DNA of 64,000 nucleotides from Symsagittifera roscoffensis (GCF_963678635.1 NC_087065.1:60290754-60354753), one strand, 5' to 3'. Positions 12,538 to 26,436 are shown, counted from the stretch's first letter. Numbers and translations: made by a program. The notes: generated by a model not told the origin, from the letters alone.

Positions 12538-13412
12538 ACGGGTATCGTTAAAATCCACATAACATTATAGGAGATAAGTGTAAAATTGGATAAGCGGATT
12601 CCCACTGTTTTGAGGATATGTTTTTACTCAAGCAGACCCTGGAAACAGGTTCTACGGTTTTCTCTCAAGAGGTTTAGCACCCATCGCGTTTAAGGTAATT
12701 TTCGGCTTAAGAGGGGGGCTAAATAGGGGGGAGGTTAGAAGGGGGGCTGGTTAAGTTAGAGAATGGCGGTTGCAAATTGTAAAAAGGGGGGACACTTTAC
12801 AGTAACTAATCAATCGATATCGTCAATTTAGTTACATTAGAATCTTACACGCTTGAGTTACAAAGCGAGGATATCCAAATTTAAGATCGAATTAAGGTAG
12901 ATACCCTGGTCGGATCGGGTGGGGGGATCCGAAATAGACAGTTTTTGTAGCCTAGAAGGAGAATACCCAATAAAAACATTATTAGGGGGGAGGAAAACGC
13001 GTGACAATCAAACACCAGACATTTTTTTTCACGAAAGGACGACATTGGTCACCTTTGAATTTTAGGTGGGTTCATCTTTCTGTTTTTCATCATTTTTCTC
13101 ACTTGAGTTTTTACGTTTTCGGTATTAGATTTAACGGTTTTAGACAAATAGGTGATCACAAGACACCTGCTAACAAGTTGGGTTTTCAACTTGCGTCGGA
13201 TTAATAAGGGAGATAAATACAGGGAGCTAGTAATTGAAACTTTTGGCCAGTAAGTTTGGGTTTTGGGAAAGTTTTTATACTAGAACTCAAAAGGTGGTAC
13301 CAGGGATAGTGGTTCAAGGGTCCCAACACCGAAGAAGAAGAGATCCGATTGCCCATTAAAGGAATAAAGGGGTCATGGGACAGTGCGAGGTGTCCCAACT
13401 CTTGAGTGGCAT

Positions 13413-13885
13413 GTCTTTGGACAGTATGGAAAAGTCTTGGGACAGTACAAAGAAGTCTTGGGACAGTACGGAAAAGTCTTGGGACAGTACGAAGAAGTCT
13501 TGGGACAGTACGGATAAGTCTTGGGACAGCACGAAGAAGTCTTGGGACAGTACGGAGAAGTCTTGGGACAGTACGAAGAAGTCTTGGGACAGTACGGATA
13601 AGTCTTGGGACAGCACGAAGAAGTCTTGGGACAGTACGGAGAAGTCTTGGGACAGTACGTAAAAGTCTTGGGACAGTACGGAGAAGTCTTGGGACAGTAG
13701 GGAAAAGTCTTGGGACAGTACGAAGAAGTCTTGAAACAGTACGGAAAAGACTTGGGACAGTACGAACAAGTCTTGGGACAGTACGAAGAGCCTTGGGACA
13801 GTACGGAAAAGTCAAGGGACAGCCCGGAAAAGGCTTGGGACAGTACGAAGAAGTCTTGGGACAGTACGAAAAGGTCATGGGACAG
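13413..13885 (+). repeat. 21-bp tandem array, core GTCTTGGGACAGTACG
   Basis: About twenty copies of a 21-bp unit with core GTCTTGGGACAGTACG and a variable purine tail; weaker half-units continue to about 14100. Because 21 is a multiple of three, several frames on both strands stay open, which explains the ORFs here. The core CTTGGGACAG is also the core of the element D array at 57715-58490, at a 13-15-bp period and in the same sense relative to the element. Confidence 0.85.
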
Positions 13886-14281
13886 TGCGAGGTAGCTCAA
13901 CACTTGAGTGGTAGGTCCTGGGACAGTGTGAAATGTCCCAATACTAGGGTGTGAGGTCTTGGGAAGTGTGTGAAATGTCCCGACACTTGGTCGAGGGGTC
14001 TTAGGACAGTAACAGGTGTCCTAGCACTAGGTTTTGGGACGGTGCGAAGTGTCCCAACACTAGGACGAGTGGTCTTGGGATAGCGCGAGGTGTCCCAACA
14101 CTTAAATAAAGCAGAAAGAAGCACTCAGATTGATTAAAAACCAGCTAAAAGTCCACTCGAATAAGATTACTTAATGATTTTTTCTTTAAAAAAATTGGGA
14201 ACAATTTTTAGATTTTTATCTGTAGAATAGAAACTTGTAAATATTAATATTTCAAATAGAGAAAAACTGTAAATAAAAATC

Positions 14282-15996
14282 ATGAGGCAAAGTAGGGTAC
14301 CGATAGCAGATAAAAGAGTACTGGAGTCAAAGAAAAATCATAACTCGTCGGAACGGAAGCCGACATTATCGGATCCGAAAGTATTGAGAAATAACTTCTC
14401 AGTGAGCATGGTTAAAACAAGAAGCGCAAAGGAAAACAAGATGTAAGAAAGCGCTGTGGAAAGACAAACAGTACCTCTTATAGAAATCGATCTTGAGACA
14501 ACAGATCAGAGTGATGATGAGGTGGAAAGAAAAACAACGGAATCAACACCAATGCCGAATGCGGAAGAACAGGAAAAGAAAACGATAGAGTTCTCGCCGA
14601 TTAACATTGCAGAAGATACAACAAGCAATACGCCGGAAACGATAAAAGATGATTCTCAAACGAAACGAAAGTCGTTCACAGAGAGGATTGCAATTATGGT
14701 CGGAATGAAACCAAGAGAGAAAGAGGAGGTAGCACCAACGACCAAGAAAGGCAAAACTTTTGGAACAGTTTCTGCAATGAAAACAGAGGCCAATCAAAAC
14801 GATGACCAGATCGAACTTGGAGTAACAGTTAACCATGAGGCAACAGCTCACAATGGGGCAACAGCTAACCATGAAAAACAACTTCTCTTGAACTGGGCGA
14901 CTTGATGGTGAAGTTGGAACAAATCGACAAAAAATTGGAGTGCAGTGAAGAGGATCGACAAATGCTAAAAAAAAGAGATACGATATAACAACAACGAGAA
15001 CCTGGACAATTGCTTCAATCTGGCGAGGGCAACGGAAGAAAAGCTACAGCAGATGTCAGACAAGGTAGAGGCTACCGACAAAGAGAGAGAGAGAAAAATT
15101 TCAAAAAAGACATGCAAGAAATGAAGCAACGGTACGATACTGTGAACAGTAAGTTATGGAGTCTGGAGACGAGAATAGACACAATGAGCAAAGACCAGGC
15201 TGAAAGTCCATGTGCCATACAGTCCAAACTGGATGCTCTCTTGAGAAACTCTACATCACAAGACAAGCTGGTAACAGACCGAACGCAAGGCAACAGAGTC
15301 GATTTTGTAGAACCACAACGGAATAAACGAGAGTCCACACCGTTACCTTGGAGTGCCGCGAGCGCAGGGGCAGGTGGGCAAGATAATTATGAAGGGTGGA
15401 ACCTCGAACTCGACAAATGGCCCAGGGGATTCCACCACGAGCACTAATGTGGGACCCGATGCCATGACGTAGGCTAACACCTGGGAAATGATGAATAGGA
15501 CACTGTAAGCGTTTGCTACGAGGAACATAGGCTCGAGTGAAAGAGGAGGTGGCAAATCCAGGAAAACCTTCAAGAAAACAAAGGAATTCAAAGACGACTC
15601 AGATGGATGCGTCGACACATGGGTAGAAGTTATGAGGTTACACTTGGAACAAGACAATTCGATTGACGAAAGGCAGGCCTGCACGGCAATCCTGAGCAAC
15701 CTAGAGGGCACAGCGTCATAATTTGTAATTGCAAAGAAGGAAGAGGAACGTGACACTGCGGACAAGATCTTCGAGACATCGCTGAACCGATTCGGATCAG
15801 GAATGAAGGGCCACCAAGCTATGATGAGATTTGAAAAAAGAAGACAGAGGGACGATGAATCAATCGCTCTGTTCCTGGACGATCTTGAGAGCTTGAGAAG
15901 AAGGAGTGATCCTGAAGAAGCAACAAACAGAACGAATTTCAGCATCGCTTCGAATGGAGTAAAAAGTGACGAATTGAGAAGAATGTTGGCAACGTA
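14282..15996 (+). pseudogene. gag: gag of element C, decayed and cut by element B
   Basis: The ATG at 14282 starts MRQSRVP, matching the MRRSRVP start of the intact element D Gag. Homology then runs through ESTPMPNAEE, the coiled-coil region and DGCVDTWVEVM to SIAS...MLATY. Breaks: in-frame TAA at 14444 (codon 55), frameshifts near 14885 and 14960-15000, a stop near 15468, further changes near 15720 and 15950, then truncation by the LTR of element B. The product would be the particle-forming Gag. It lacks the zinc knuckles and all of Pol because of the insertion. Confidence 0.8.
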
Positions 15997-16893
15997 TGTA
16001 ACAATCGCCCAAATACTACACAGCGACGGAGCGTAGAAAAAGTACCTATTTACGACTGGCAGGCGTCATTTACCTTAATTCTACTCGTTTTTCACCGTCT
16101 CGACCTTGCCAGTTGATTTTTTGGTCTGTTTATGGCTAAGTAAAAATTAACTATTTTTAGGCCAACAGTCAAACTAATATGATCAGCTTTCGTTTACATG
16201 CGAACACAACCACATAGCTGGGTCTCGGATCCTCAGACTACGTGATTGCTATGAAAAACACGGCTCAAACACCCTATTTTAATATGTTTTTGGAGACAGT
16301 TCTAAATTAAATCCATTGGAGATGGATTGACCCTTTCCTCTTCCTAGCTACTCTTATTCTAAAATATGAAACAATACCGGTGTCAATTCAAAGTTCTATG
16401 GCATCAGAGTAGCTAAAAAAGTGAGTTTACTACAGTCTCTCACCATATATCAGTCTCTGGGGGACCGCGCCTCCGCTTCCGTGATTTCCTCGAGATAACG
16501 TCGTTATCACTCCCAATTCGCGGCACGGGAGGGTACTGCTCTCCGTCACTTCCCCACCGAAGCCTTCTTTCCCACTATCTTCTTCTGCTAAACGTCTTAT
16601 CGTGCGTGATCGTCACGATAAGAGGCTTCGTTTTTCTGTGTTAACGTGCGACTGTTTTCCAGTATATTTGCTGTTGTTCTCAACTTGTTCTCAATTTTTT
16701 TAAACTTTTTCCATCAAATTGGCCGTTTTTTGTATTTCTGAGAAATATCCACTTGACAATCGAAATTTTGAAAATAGAAATTTCTAGAAAATTTCTACCC
16801 TCCTTCGCAGCACTTTTTCGTTGTTAAGGCCTTTTCTCGCTAATTCGTTCTTCGCCGGAAGGTTGCGCTGTGCCCATCTGGCAGAATGGCACA
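15997..16893 (-). repeat. 3' LTR of element B (family 1, 897 bp)
   Basis: On the plus strand it starts TGTAACAATCGCCC and ends CTGGCAGAATGGCACA; it is the inverted match of the element A LTR (9082-9965). It abuts truncated gag sequence of element C on the left and the GTCCGGGGAGTA tract on the right. The TATA box is degraded here; the two U3 inverted repeats are at 16494-16508 and 16596-16622. Confidence 0.85.
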
Positions 16894-17628
16894 TACTCCC
16901 CGGACAGTCCCCATCAATGTCCCTTTTGATCGCATAACACCGGGTTATCGTCAAGTAGTGTTCCAGTTCTCTATAATCAACCTTACAAATCGCATTAGAA
17001 AAGGAAATTTATCTACTCCACCTCAACTCACTACGGGTCACAAATGGCATCATACTACATCTCACTGCCTTTCAACATTTTCACAAATATTTCACCATGA
17101 GGAGTGTCCTAGATAAAGTTTCCTTTCTGACTATTTATGTCATCTTGCCATAAAACTTCTTTCCGCTCTTGCTGATTAAAAACTTGGGACGTGGAAAGGC
17201 CACGCACCCGGTAAAACTAACCTTATGTCGCTCACCAAGTATAATCAGTTATTTATGCGGTCCTCTTTGATATTAAAATTAAGAAACTCTGTGGCTAGGA
17301 AAGTTATTGAGTTACTCACCCTCTTCGAGCGAGATTACCCAAACAGGTTAAAAACATCAGTCGTGTTTAATTAGGTAAATATACTCACCTATGTTCTATG
17401 TATATATACATAAGTAGCACAACTAAAATTTTCTTTCATTAATTTCAACAATTGCAACAATTTTCAAAGTCTGGTCTGACCAAATTAAATCAAAACAAAA
17501 AGTTTAACAGTTTCAATAAACAAACTTGGTTGATTAGTTTAAGTTTTAGCACACAAAGACAATCAAGTTTTCCTCCTTCTCTCCCTTTCTTGTTTACGTC
17601 TTCACTTCTCCTCTTCGTTCCATCTTCC
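16894..17628 (-). other. 3' UTR of element B with polypurine-type tract
   Basis: Inverted homologue of 8317-9081, no gene seen. The tract GTCCGGGGAGTA (plus-strand positions 16894-16905) touches the LTR exactly as in elements A and D. Confidence 0.7.
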
Positions 17629-20600
17629 TCATTCCATTGCTTCTCCATCCTGATCTTCAGTTTCAATGTCTTCTAGAACATTTTCCAACATGTCCATGGA
17701 GTTGCGGGCCGTCCCCCAACTGTCCTGTTCCAACAGCCTCGGTTTGCAACAAGGTAGCAAGTCTACATTCACCTTTTGCTTCCGGTTTCTGCAAAAGCTG
17801 TTGTGAAGACACAGGCTCACATTCCGTTCTAGGTCAGCTCGTAAGACCTCTCTCATTTCAGTTTCAGTTGCACAAGGTGCTCCAGCTACTCGCTTCACCG
17901 CCGTGGTAACAGCGTTTCGGTGCGTTAAGAATGATCTTTTATAGGCTCTCGGTCCTATTTCAAGCTGGAAAGATTGATAGGCTTCCGTGTTCCTAGACAT
18001 ATGACGCTTCGCGCGTTCATACATCCATGATGTCATCACTGCACGGAACAAAGGCATCAATCTTTGCCTTGACCATATTCCTTCAATGGCTTTTGGGGGG
18101 GTTCTCAGAATCTTGCAGGTGGTTCTGAAAAGATCTAGGTTGCGGTACATCTTTACGTTGCTTAGCAGCTCAGGTGTCCGCACGGCCGTCTCCTGCTCAC
18201 TTGTGCCCGCGTTGGCTTCTAACCATCTCACCGCCAGCATGGCACTCACCACCACGATTGACACTTGTTGATTTTGATCGGGCAACCCCGTGGAGTACAA
18301 CTCCTCCACGTCCCACACTAATACCAGATTCCCGCGTTTGGGGTACCACAACGTCTGCGCCAGGCAGTGGCACGGATACTCCCCATGGGTCATTGGTATG
18401 TTCCTTCGGGTCCGATACCCTGAGGCTCCCAGCAACGGTTCCACTTCCCTCATTATTCCATGCACCTCGTCCTTTTCTTCTATGGTGGGGAATTCAGTGG
18501 GTAACGCTCCACTCGCTTTCTGCTTCTGGAATTCACTCACTACGTCTTGCAACTCGCCATTAGATCTCTTCGGGACGGCCCGAATGATCTTCGCCAATAA
18601 ATCATACGACCTTTCCGACATTCTGTCCAACCTCACGCACTTTGGCACAGAGAAGAGCCGATCGACCAACTCCTGCTGTGTCCTCTCATCCATCACCAAC
18701 ATGTGCGTAGGGTATCTACTATTGCAATATGGTACAGAGCTCGAACCCACCAGATATCTCGAGCCAGTAGTTCTATGATAGTAGTAGGTCGAGCCGGTAG
18801 GTCCTCACTACCCTTCAAATTCATTTCATTTTGCAGAGCTTCTCCCCAGCCTCCGATCTTCTGCTCTGTCTGTAGTGCTCCAGGAAATACTTCCACACTG
18901 AGGTACGTCACTAGCTCGTGGGCGTTCCATTGATTCTATCGAGCTCGTCGTGCTGCAAAATCCCAAGGCAGTGATCAAGTTTACTTCCGTTACTCCATGA
19001 CAGTCCGCGATCAACTCCATTCCACTCTTATCTGACATGCTCAACCTCCCATACAGTTGTACCAAGTCGCGATGCTGCTCGCTCAGCGTATTCAAGCAAT
19101 GTTCCGAGTTGCATACATGTCCGTCCATTCCACTATTGTGAGCTACACAGGTGCCCTGTCTCAGCCAGTCGCTCGATGGACTTCCCTCGGATGGTTCCGT
19201 GGATGGGTGGTTCTTCTGATTCGTTACTCTTATGGCCAGCAGATGGTGTATCATGGCCAGATCGTGCAAACTCGCGTCATCATCCAAATCCGACGTAATA
19301 TCTGCCGTCATATCCCAGATTAAACCGGCGTTTGGATGTGGACACCATGAAGGCTTCATGAGTTCCCACATGGTTACTAAGCTGGTTTTCAAGCGACCGT
19401 CCCAAGAACCACAATCAAAACTCACTTGCCCCTTCAGTTCGGGAACCGAGGGTTCGACCACTCGTTCTTCCAAAACAATTTCCAGCTTGGGTTGTTCCAC
19501 CATCAACATGCCAGTTTCCTTGACTCGCTCTACCCAGAAATCAAGTACTATGACTTGCTAATAGTCGAATTACAATTCCCTGGCTTCCTCATTCACGAAG
19601 GGATTATATGCCATCCCCGGTATGCCAGACACATTTTGGAACGACTTCAACTTCCCTATTGTTGCATAGTCTTTCTGTCCCCTGACTGCTTCAATAAATT
19701 CCCGGCTCACTTTCAACTCTTTGTTGGAATACCTTCTCACTTCTTCCAACCTGCGGTAGCTCTCCATATCGTTCGACTGCTTGTTTGGTATGGCCAGCGG
19801 CATGTCCTGATACAGCTCCAGGAGTGCCCTCAGGAAGTTTCGTTCACCATCAACTGTCCCTTGCCGAATGGTTTTTATGCATTCTCCCAATACAGGAGTG
19901 GGGATTCGATCCACCACGAACCCTACGAAGCAGAGGGTATCCTTACGCTTAGCCCAAGCTATCGCAGAATCGTCTCTAGAAATCAACATTTGCAGGGCTT
20001 CCATCAATTTCAGTTCCTGTTCCTTTGATTTCGAGTCGTTGTTGGCTTCATATTCCGCCTTCTTAATTCCCATCAAACACCAGGCCAATCGTACCTGCAA
20101 GTCAGTTCTGGTACATGGATAAGCTAGATATGCTGCCACCGTCGCCGGCGCATGCATCGTCTCGTCAAAGTATCTTTGGAGGCCCACCCTCCAAGAGATC
20201 TCTAGCAGTTTTTCCAGGCCGATTTCGTTTGCCTCCGAGGACATCACCGTCCCGTATTCTTTCCTGTTCAAGTTAGAGTTCTCCGTCAGCTCCTTCAGGT
20301 ACTCCTGCATGGCTTGCTTCTCATTCCAGGCCATCAGGTGCCCTCTCGCGGAATTCCTCGCCTTCAGCATCTCCACATGACCCCCTGCCGGATCTCCCAT
20401 TTGGACCGAGTCTGGCACCGTGATTCGACAATACTCGACCACGTCGAATTGTCCCTCCAGCTTCATCCGGGCGATGTTGGTTCGCGAGGGCTTGTAATCA
20501 TCAATTCCTCCAGATGCACACTGACTGATGACCTCCATTTTCATTTTAGTATCCGCCAGACTCCGTGCATTTTTTTTTGACCTCATGGCCGTTGTGATCA

Positions 20601-23600
20601 AACCTGCCAATAGCATAGCGGGTATCAGGTTCTCTTTTTCTCCCCCGGCCAGCATCGCACCATCTCCTTGCCCACTTTCGCCTTAACGAGCTACTCCTGC
20701 CAAGGAGGCCACCACTGTGTTGGCTTTTGACTTCACCACTTTCTGGTTCACGGCTCGGCTTCATGTCTTTCCCTTCAACCGCTTCAGCTTTTTTTGGCTC
20801 GTCTGACGGGTAACTTTCTCGTGATCTGCTGATCATCGGCACTGTCCTCTCTCTGTAACTGACTCGGTCAGAATATCAGACTCTACGGAGTTCATTATTT
20901 TCTCTAGAACCTCGCGCATGATGGGTTGGTTTAACCCCACCTTCATTACGGACTGCGTCCCGTTTCTACGTATCACGTCCCATGTCCCCTCCATGAAGGT
21001 CACTCGGTTCCAGGTTAGTCCCGTCTCACGTTCAAGTTCACTTTGGTATCTCTCCCACTCCTCTTCCGGTAGCGTACTCAGGAAGGATACCCTCATATTC
21101 TCCTCAATCTTCCTCCTCCTTGGTGACTCATGGAGCAGTTTCTGTAGGTCCCTCCTCCGGTAGTCCATTGCCAGGCTTATTGGGTCCACTGGGGATAAGC
21201 TGGCCGGCGCCTCCTTTGTAGGGGACATGAACGACGATGGTTCATCAGCAATAGATTCCCATCGACTTCTCCGTCGTCGTGTTCACTAAACTGGTATTCC
21301 AGCAAGTCTCTCTCCAACGCTCCTAAGTCCTCTCCACACGACTTCTCGCCTTTTCCCTCCATGTGATCATCGTCCTGGTCCATCAGCTCGTCCTCACTCG
21401 CATCAGTTTTGGCTTAGGTCCCGAAGGGCCTGTCGTATATCCATGCCCGAATCCGGCCGCGCCGGTACGGTCAGGTCCCCTGCGTTATAGAACAACTCCT
21501 CGTCCACTAGAAGTTCAACCGATTCCTCGCCATGTGGCGCCAGATCATCCAACGTTATGTACGTGCCTCCTCTGCACTCTTTTGCCACTTCCAGGATTAC
21601 TACCTTCACTTCTCCTGACTTCTTCAACCTTGACAGATCATCTGCAGGTGCATACACATCATTCCACACCTCAGCCAAGACCTCTGATCTCCTGGAAGGG
21701 GGTGCCTTGATTTTCTTTCGGCTCCAGGCATCGGGGAATGTGAAATCGAACGTGTGCATGGCCGCAGCGTTCCAGCTGATGAAGCGCGGCTCCATCCCTC
21801 CACTCCATTTCAGCATTCTTTCTTCTGCATCACGAGCCGCTCCAATGCGAGGGGCAATGGCAGGAGATGTGACTCCCAACAACATCCTCCTTATCGGCGG
21901 GTATCAGTGGCATTGGCCCGGCAGCGGCCTGGACCCGGAAAGCCACACCGAGTTCCTGTATGCCTTCACTTGCACGTCGGGGAACGCAAATGACATCACA
22001 GGCCCATACACCACCTTGACGAATTCCCGTAGTCTGGAACGCTTGCTGGTTCTCTTTCACGTGCGCGTAGGCCTCTGGCCCAAGTGAGACCCTCATCGCC
22101 TCTCCTGAATCCTTCACCACTGGTCGCAGATTCCAAAGCTTCGGATTGAACTGGACATGGGAAAGGTCCTCCCGGCCCATTCGGCACTTAAATTTGTTGT
22201 TGAAGTCCATCAACACCCAACCCGGCTCTGCTATTCTTCCGAATAGCCTATCGTCGCTGGCTAACCCTCTCAGCTCCTTCTGTTCCACCCAAATCAGCAC
22301 GAAGCAATCCACTACCGAAACTAGGTTGACTTACAACACCGAGTTCCTGTATGCCTTTACTTGCACGTCGGGGAACGCAAATGACATCACAGGCCCATAC
22401 ACCACCTTGACGAATTCAGGTAGTCCATGAATCAGAGCCAGCGGATTGATCCGCATCATGACAGCCAGATCTGTCAGCAAGGGCATGCCACAGTACTGTT
22501 TACATTCACCCGCATACGTCGCCACCTTATCCTCTCCTGTGATACTCCTGTGATACTCCTGTTCTGTTGCAGGAGATATTGGAGCAAAGAGATCCCCCAG
22601 TCCTTCATCTTCTTGAGCGAGGCGGTTTCCAACTGCGCGTTGAATTCACGACTCGTTCCCTGAAATTGTTCTAAGTAGCGCAATAGCACGAGCAGATCGC
22701 CCAACCGACCATACGTCATAGCGATCAGGGTGATGAGTCCGTCCAATTTCAGGTCTGCCAAAGCTTGGGTGAAGAGATTCGCAGGTCCCTTCACGAAGTT
22801 CTCGTGACCAAATGTCACATACAAGGCTAATATTAGGCCAATCGACAGTTTGCGGATATCCTTGATAAAGCTCGCGATCAGGTTCCGGGATGCCCTCGGG
22901 TAGCATGTTGACAAGAAGGATGGCGTCCATCCCACTCTCATTCCACCCAAGATAGAGTCTGATTGCTCGTATTGAGCCCTAGTGGCCAAAATATCGGCTT
23001 GGAGTTTGTCCAATGACATCGTGTTCACGTCCTGCATCAATTGCAACATCATGCCCCCGGTGAACTCCCTCTCATTAAATAAGTTCTTCAGGTACGCGTG
23101 TATCTCCTTGATTACCGCCGGTGCATGCTCGAACGCGTCTTTTCCCAAGGTACACAATCTCAGTGACAAGTACAACCATGCGTTGGTGTGTGGCTTTGTA
23201 CGCAAAGCCAACGCCATGAGATCCTCTTCTGCAGATGTCATATTTTTTCTAACCGTTCTACCCTGCTCATTCTCCGCGTGATCCATTTGTCTGAACCTGA
23301 GATCATCAGCCACCTGTTGTAATAACAAGTGATCGTCATCTACCCCTGGCCTCAATTTCAATAATCTGGCGAAGTTGGACAGCTCCAACCCCAGGACTTC
23401 TTCCAGCACCAACCGAGTTGTGCTACAATCCTTGAATCCCTGTATGGCATTACAAATGTCAGCCCAAATGGCAGGAAGCTCAGATCGGGATGGTAAGTAG
23501 TTGTTGGGGTCCACCGTTCTGTTTGGCGCCGGTATTATTACGCTTAATCACCCCTCTGCTATCGTTGCGACCATCGTGTACGCAAACTGAAGTGGTTCTG

Positions 23601-25968
23601 GCAATATGGCGTACCGCGGTGATAATACAAAGATGACCTTCACTACATTCTGAGTGAAGCGTCGTTGTACTGATGATTCTACATCAGCCATGGCTGAGAG
23701 CAATCTCATTACTGCCTCTCCTATGACCTCATTGCTCGGGATCGACCCATCCGTCAGACGGGACAACAACCCTCTGCTCTGCAGATGATCATTCGAGCCT
23801 GCAACCACTAACACCTGCGGCTTCATGCTGACTACCCTTCGCACAATTATCATCATGCCTGCTGACTATCCCCAGTCCAATTTAGGCGCTGTCAAGAAAA
23901 TCACATCGGGCCAAAAGAGAGAACGGGGCGTGTAGAGGTAATCCGAACTGGCCACTATCAGGTATTTGGCAGCCTTCAAATCTAAGGGATCATAGGCGGC
24001 AAACAGGCTGTCACCGACTGGTGCCTTCAGTTCCGCATATCTCTTGTCGTCTCCTTCCACCGAGGTCACTCGGGGATAGTCTCTCGAATATTTATCAGGC
24101 GCCTGGTCGGGTAATTTAGCGAACTGCCTGTACATCTTGTGATGCTTGTTGTTAGGCTTATTCTCTGCCAGAAATTTACCCTTCCTAGCAGGTGGTGTCA
24201 ATTCTCTGGCTCTCCGACGGACGTTCGTGAGAGATCGGGTATTCAAGGGTCCAAAGGTATTGTCTTGAGGCAATCCATTAAAGTCCACGTACCTGAGCGT
24301 AGTCGCGGAGCTGAACTGTTCATGTCCCGCTAACAGCCAATCCACGCCCGGTATTCGATATAATCGCGACACTGTGGGACCCTCTTCACCGATCATCTTC
24401 CTTGCATCCTCCCGACCCGTCAATGTGTTCATGTTCAACTTCGCCGACATGTCTGTCTTATATTGTCCCCAACCGCTGGGATCTGGACGGTTCCAAAGCA
24501 GTACACTGTTTGGTTCAACTCCCTCCGTCGGTACGGCGCTCGTCGATTGTCCAGTTGTCGAAGCAGGAGTTGCTGTAGCGGGCGTTTCATTCCGCCTAGA
24601 CACGGTCTGGGAGCTAGTCCGGTTCTGATCAACCGATCTGCCAAGTCGGCTCTCCAACGGTAGAGTTCTGGGAGGAGGGGCGGTCCCCAACCTCGCTCTC
24701 AAATCTGAGCCTGGAGCGACGGGAGCAGCGGCTCCCGTTTCCCTTGCCAGGGGCCCGAGGCGATTGGCGAATGATTCGGGCTCGTTACCCCTCACTCCAC
24801 CTCCTCCAGTCGAACTGGTCGGAGCCAGTGAGCTGGTTGTCCTCAATTCTTGCTCCATTTCCCTCAACTGCGTCTGGGACACGTCGTTTATCCAGCGCCT
24901 CCCTTGCTAGGTGTTGAAATGTATACCATCCCTGGTGAGTGTGAGGTGATCGATCATGCGCATCATGTTTTCCAGATCCATGAGTCGCAGCTCGCTGGGG
25001 TTGCTCCGCACCAGACTGCGAGTCATTTCGTTCCACCGGGTCACGTTACCATCTCGTTCCACCGGGTCTCCGCACCAGACTGCGAGTCATCTCGTTCCAA
25101 CGGGTCACTGTGATGTCTGCTGAGGAGCCTCGGGCTCTCTCGGTGCGCTCTCGGTCATCTCGTTCCACAGGGTCTCCGCACCAGACTGCGAGTCGTCTCG
25201 TTCCACCGGGTCACTGTGATATCTGCTGACGAGCCTCGGGCTCTCTCGGTGCGCACAGCTCCTGTGCCCTCGTCCTGGGACGTGTGTCCCTGGATGCTTC
25301 CGAGGAGTTCATCGTTGCCAGAACCTCCGGTGACACTTGGCTCACCCTCGCCATATATAGTTCCTTCAGATGTTTTTTCTCCTCTTCCTTGTAAGCTATT
25401 TGCAGGTCTTCAAACTTCTTCCTCCATTCGTCCCTTTCTCGAGATATTGCCCTGTACTCCTGCACCTTGGCACACAGCTCGTTCTGATCCCTTTCTTTCT
25501 TTTCCATGGTCTCGATCGTCTCCGAGGTCTGTATCTCGATCTTGCTCACCTTCACTCTCTTCAGAGGAGGAGCAGCTGTTGGAGAGTCTACTGAGTGTGA
25601 CGGGCCTGGCCCATCACGTTGTCTTTTAGCTCCGATGAGCGGCTGCGCAGGCTGAACAGGTAGGGGAATCTCACCTAGCCGGTGATCCTTCTGCTCGCCT
25701 AGTCCCGGCTCACGAGCCAAGTCGTTTCCGGACAATTTCGACCCCTCTCGGCGGTCTCGGACTCACCGAAGGCCAGCATCAACACCACTTCCGTGGGGCG
25801 ATTCCATCGACCCTCTCGTACCAACGCGTTGAGGAGCGCGACCACAAACATCGCCAATCCCGGGTCTTCTCGTGTAAAGTCACAATCAATCAGCCGCTGA
25901 TAGATCTCGTCTAGAGTCGCTCCTAGACTCGCTGAGAGGAATTCGATTAATTCATTCGTGTCGCCCAT
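17629..25968 (-). pseudogene. ORF2 of element B, decayed
   Basis: The start is the ATG at 25968 (MGDTNELIEF), matching the MADRFWN start of the intact ORF2. The remnant is close to element A and about half as similar to element D. Readable parts: N-terminus and coiled coil (25968-25211), the end of the SGNH domain with DGIHF (about 24920-25036), second SGNH-like domain (24882-23548), then 23514-22474, 22312-21177, 21228-20546, 20655-19570 and 19509-17629. The GDSL serine block is missing, and 25005-25260 is filled by reiterated short segments. An 82-bp segment is duplicated (21947 and 22341). Many frameshifts and stops are present. The C-terminal PCHC motif and the acidic end EDQDGEAME remain. 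Confidence 0.85.
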
Positions 25969-26436
25969 TTCTATCGTGTTGATTTTCTTCGTCAATTTCT
26001 TTCCGGTTTGTTGGGTTCAATAAACAAGATTTGATCAATCAAGATCTAACAAGCAAGTCACGACTTAAAACCATCATTTCATGCGGTCCCATTTTCAGGT
26101 TAAAACATCATTCACATCTTTTTTTTTTAAAACGATCCATTGAAATTTTTCTTCGTTGCTGATTTGAAACTTAGCACCAAGGTGGATCGTCCACCTTCAA
26201 CCTTATCGAGGTAACACGAATGAGCGCTGTCACCTTCACTACCTGGATATTCCAGGTTTTTCAGGACACAAACATCACATAAAACATACCCTAACAATAA
26301 CATAACACATAAACATCATATATCTACATTATTACATAAAACATAATCCCTAGTAGCTAACCTAACTCAATCCTAATCTCTATAAAGTGAACTTAATAAA
26401 AACCACTTATCGCCGAATGCAACTCCTAGCATATGC
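25969..26436 (-). other. Gap between gag-pol and ORF2 in element B
   Basis: About 470 bp, AT-rich, no gene seen. It corresponds to the 543-bp gap of element D (48104-48646), although I see no shared repeat. Both gaps separate the stop of gag-pol from the ORF2 start. Confidence 0.5.

Larger units (their letters stand above)
11754..14281 (+). other. 5' UTR (leader) of element C
   Basis: About 2.5 kb without a supported gene, with the same landmarks as the leader of element D: TAGTGTTTTTA then CGGCGCTCC after the LTR (candidate primer-binding region), an A-rich stretch at 11985-12075, a two-copy repeat (12238-12537), G-rich runs at 12712-12795 and a 21-bp repeat array (13413-13885) that fades out to about 14100. 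Small ORFs here are by-products of the repeats. Confidence 0.7.
10846..15996 (+). mobile_element. Element C: 5' part of a family-2 LTR retrotransposon
   Basis: Plus-strand 5' LTR, long 5' UTR and a broken gag whose text follows the Gag of intact element D. It stops abruptly at 15996, in the codon stretch matching Gag residues about 565-571 of D, where the LTR of element B starts. So B inserted into C. The rest of C is not found in the window. Confidence 0.85.

Noticed and set aside
13201-13954. Overlapping ORFs on both strands with seven-residue repeats
   Set aside because: They arise because the 21-bp repeat unit is divisible by three and lacks stops. No homologue or start context, and D has the array at another period.
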